In this document: positions 45,486 through 46,212 of the stretch, piece by piece
How the letters are laid out: each line of letters begins with the position of its first letter
How positions within the stretch are numbered: position 1 is the first letter of the stretch
Assembly: GCA_009993045.1 (NCBI GenBank)
Contig: JAACUG010000075.1
Location: 22,183-68,394, forward strand
Length of the DNA stretch: 46,212 bases
Direction of reading: 5' to 3'
Source: Cyanobacteria bacterium CG_2015-22_32_23
Lineage (GTDB): Bacteria > Cyanobacteriota > Cyanobacteriia > Cyanobacteriales > Cyanobacteriaceae
Program-made: the position numbers and the translations under genes
The notes under the pieces: model-generated
Databases searched by the model: none
The model's input: only the letters and a program-made list of their open reading frames with translations
Told to the model about the DNA's origin: nothing

Positions 45486-45810
45486 ATGATTTATAATTTT
45501 ATGATTTAAAGGTTTGTATATAAGTTTTATATATGAAAAGAATTATATAACATTTTAAAATTATGTGATCAATTTTTTTGTTCTATCCAGTTAGGGATAG
45601 AATTGTATTAAAATTTACTAGATTTTAACGGTCAAATTAGACCTCTAAGTGATTTAGTCCCATAAAATTAAGAAAAACAGTTCGATCTATTCAATCTATT
45701 TCTGTAGGGGAAGTTCGATCGACTTTTTGGGGAGGAGTTCGCACTGCGTATCAGATCTCTTCGGGATCGAATTGCTAAACTAAAATAGTATTAATAATAG
45801 AGTGTCACTT
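45486..45810. other. 325-bp intergenic region with a TTCGATCG-rich repeat
   Basis: AT-rich except for 45680-45770, which carries several TTCGATC motifs, including copy 2 of the repeat seen at 35367-35399 (45705-45741) and a GATC-rich dyad near 45752-45765. The last 25 bases match the stretch upstream of the truncated antitoxin at 33047, so they probably hold the operator or promoter of that toxin-antitoxin operon. Confidence 0.5.
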
Positions 45811-46071
45811 ATGGAAAAATTGCTCATAAATAATAACCAAGAAGATTTAATCGAATTAATTAAATCAGTCAACGAAGAAAATAAAATCTATGAATTAGAA
45901 GGAGTTAATGCTTCGGCAGTGTTAATCTCTCAAAAAGATTATGAAAGTTTACAAGAAACGATCGAGCTATTATCAATTTCAGGCTTAAGAGAAAGTTTAC
46001 AACGTTCCCTTGAACAAATATCAAATAATGAAACTTACTCTTTAGAGGATGTCTTGGGAGATATTGATTGA
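45811..46071 (+). CDS. Phd/YefM-type antitoxin of a RelE/YoeB-like pair
   Basis: 86 residues from ATG 45811; GTG 45802 adds three residues (MSL) but the ATG matches the duplicated copy at 33047. The sequence has an N-terminal helix, then NASAVLISQKDYESLQETIELL, a hallmark of YefM/Phd antitoxins, and ends in a flexible tail (SNNETYSLEDVLGDID). The stop overlaps the toxin start (TGATG), so they form a coupled operon. Confidence 0.88.
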   Translation: MEKLLINNNQEDLIELIKSVNEENKIYELEGVNASAVLISQKDYESLQETIELLSISGLRESLQRSLEQISNNETYSLEDVLGDID

Positions 46072-46212
46072 TGGTTTATGAAACAAGATTTACCAAAGAA
46101 GCGAAAAAAGATGTCACTCAACTTACCCAAAAACAGAAAGAAAAACTCAAAAAAATTATTGAAGAAAAACTAAGTATTCGTCCTTATGATGGCAAAAAAC
46201 TGCTAGGCGATC
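46071..46212 (+). CDS. RelE/YoeB-type toxin, 5' part only (runs off the window)
   Basis: The first 47 codons: MVYETRFTKEAKKDVTQL, then QKEKLKKIIEEKL and IRPYDGKKLLGD. This is the N-terminal half of a RelE/ParE-superfamily mRNA interferase or gyrase toxin. It shares one base with the antitoxin stop. The C-terminus, with the catalytic residues, is beyond the window. Confidence 0.8.
   Translation, partial: MVYETRFTKEAKKDVTQLTQKQKEKLKKIIEEKLSIRPYDGKKLLGD

Noticed and set aside
30234-46212. Prophage
   Set aside because: No integrase, capsid, terminase, tail or lysis genes are visible; the content is toxin-antitoxin and signalling or defence-like genes instead.

Overview
The window is from a low-GC unicellular cyanobacterium, probably near Geminocystis or Cyanobacterium; the genus is an inference. 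Lineage evidence: GCGATCGC (HIP1) octamers (for example near 8994, 13360, 29172 and 42669), CtpA, a COP23-family secreted protein, a cyanobacterial-type chorismate lyase, an RppB-like kinase, a group 2 sigma factor and very AT-rich intergenic DNA with short tandem repeats.

Region 1 (1-7.6 kb) holds a G-rich tandem repeat, a BT1/folate-biopterin transporter, a small structured mobile-element remnant that resembles a HEARO/omega-RNA locus without its endonuclease gene, tRNA-Lys(UUU), an RppB-like histidine kinase, chorismate lyase flanked by inverted repeats, a TM0106-family RecB-like nuclease, and several tiny possible membrane ORFs.

Region 2 (7.6-13.3 kb) is a five-gene codirectional cassette: M48 metalloprotease, COP23 protein, trypsin-like protease, DUF4344 HExxH protein and a membrane Ser/Thr kinase. 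All are exported or membrane-anchored, and three of them end in a similar C-terminal (S/T)PG...W tail.

Region 3 (13.4-30.1 kb) is mostly housekeeping: ctpA, map, a MAPEG protein, a small cytochrome c, ribD, a sigma factor, a PLP aminotransferase, an S1-domain protein, an LmeA-like protein, sufC-sufD (without sufB or sufS), a class A PBP, a DUF2064 glycosyltransferase-like protein, a DUF2237 protein, moaA and ruvA. Two MITE-like elements (17.7 and 27.2 kb) and dispersed repeats lie between them.

Region 4 (30.2-46.2 kb) is an accessory/defence-like island. It contains an ADP-ribosylglycohydrolase, a large acidic unknown, toxin-antitoxin pieces, a pentapeptide-repeat protein with an inserted domain, a DUF4160/DUF2442 pair, a GmrSD-like DUF262/DUF1524 nuclease, a frameshifted Ser/Thr kinase with an unusual C-terminus, a MerR-like/VWA overlapping pair, a PD-(D/E)XK-like protein, a frameshifted zinc-ribbon membrane protein, and an antitoxin/toxin pair cut by the window end. 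Its most striking property is a ~65-nt element, with an ungapped 39-nt core, found upstream of four separate genes or operons (the glycohydrolase, the acidic protein, the pentapeptide protein and the kinase). This suggests one regulon, or a repeat that carries promoters. At least five loci here carry nonsense codons, frameshifts or truncations, so the island looks partly decayed.
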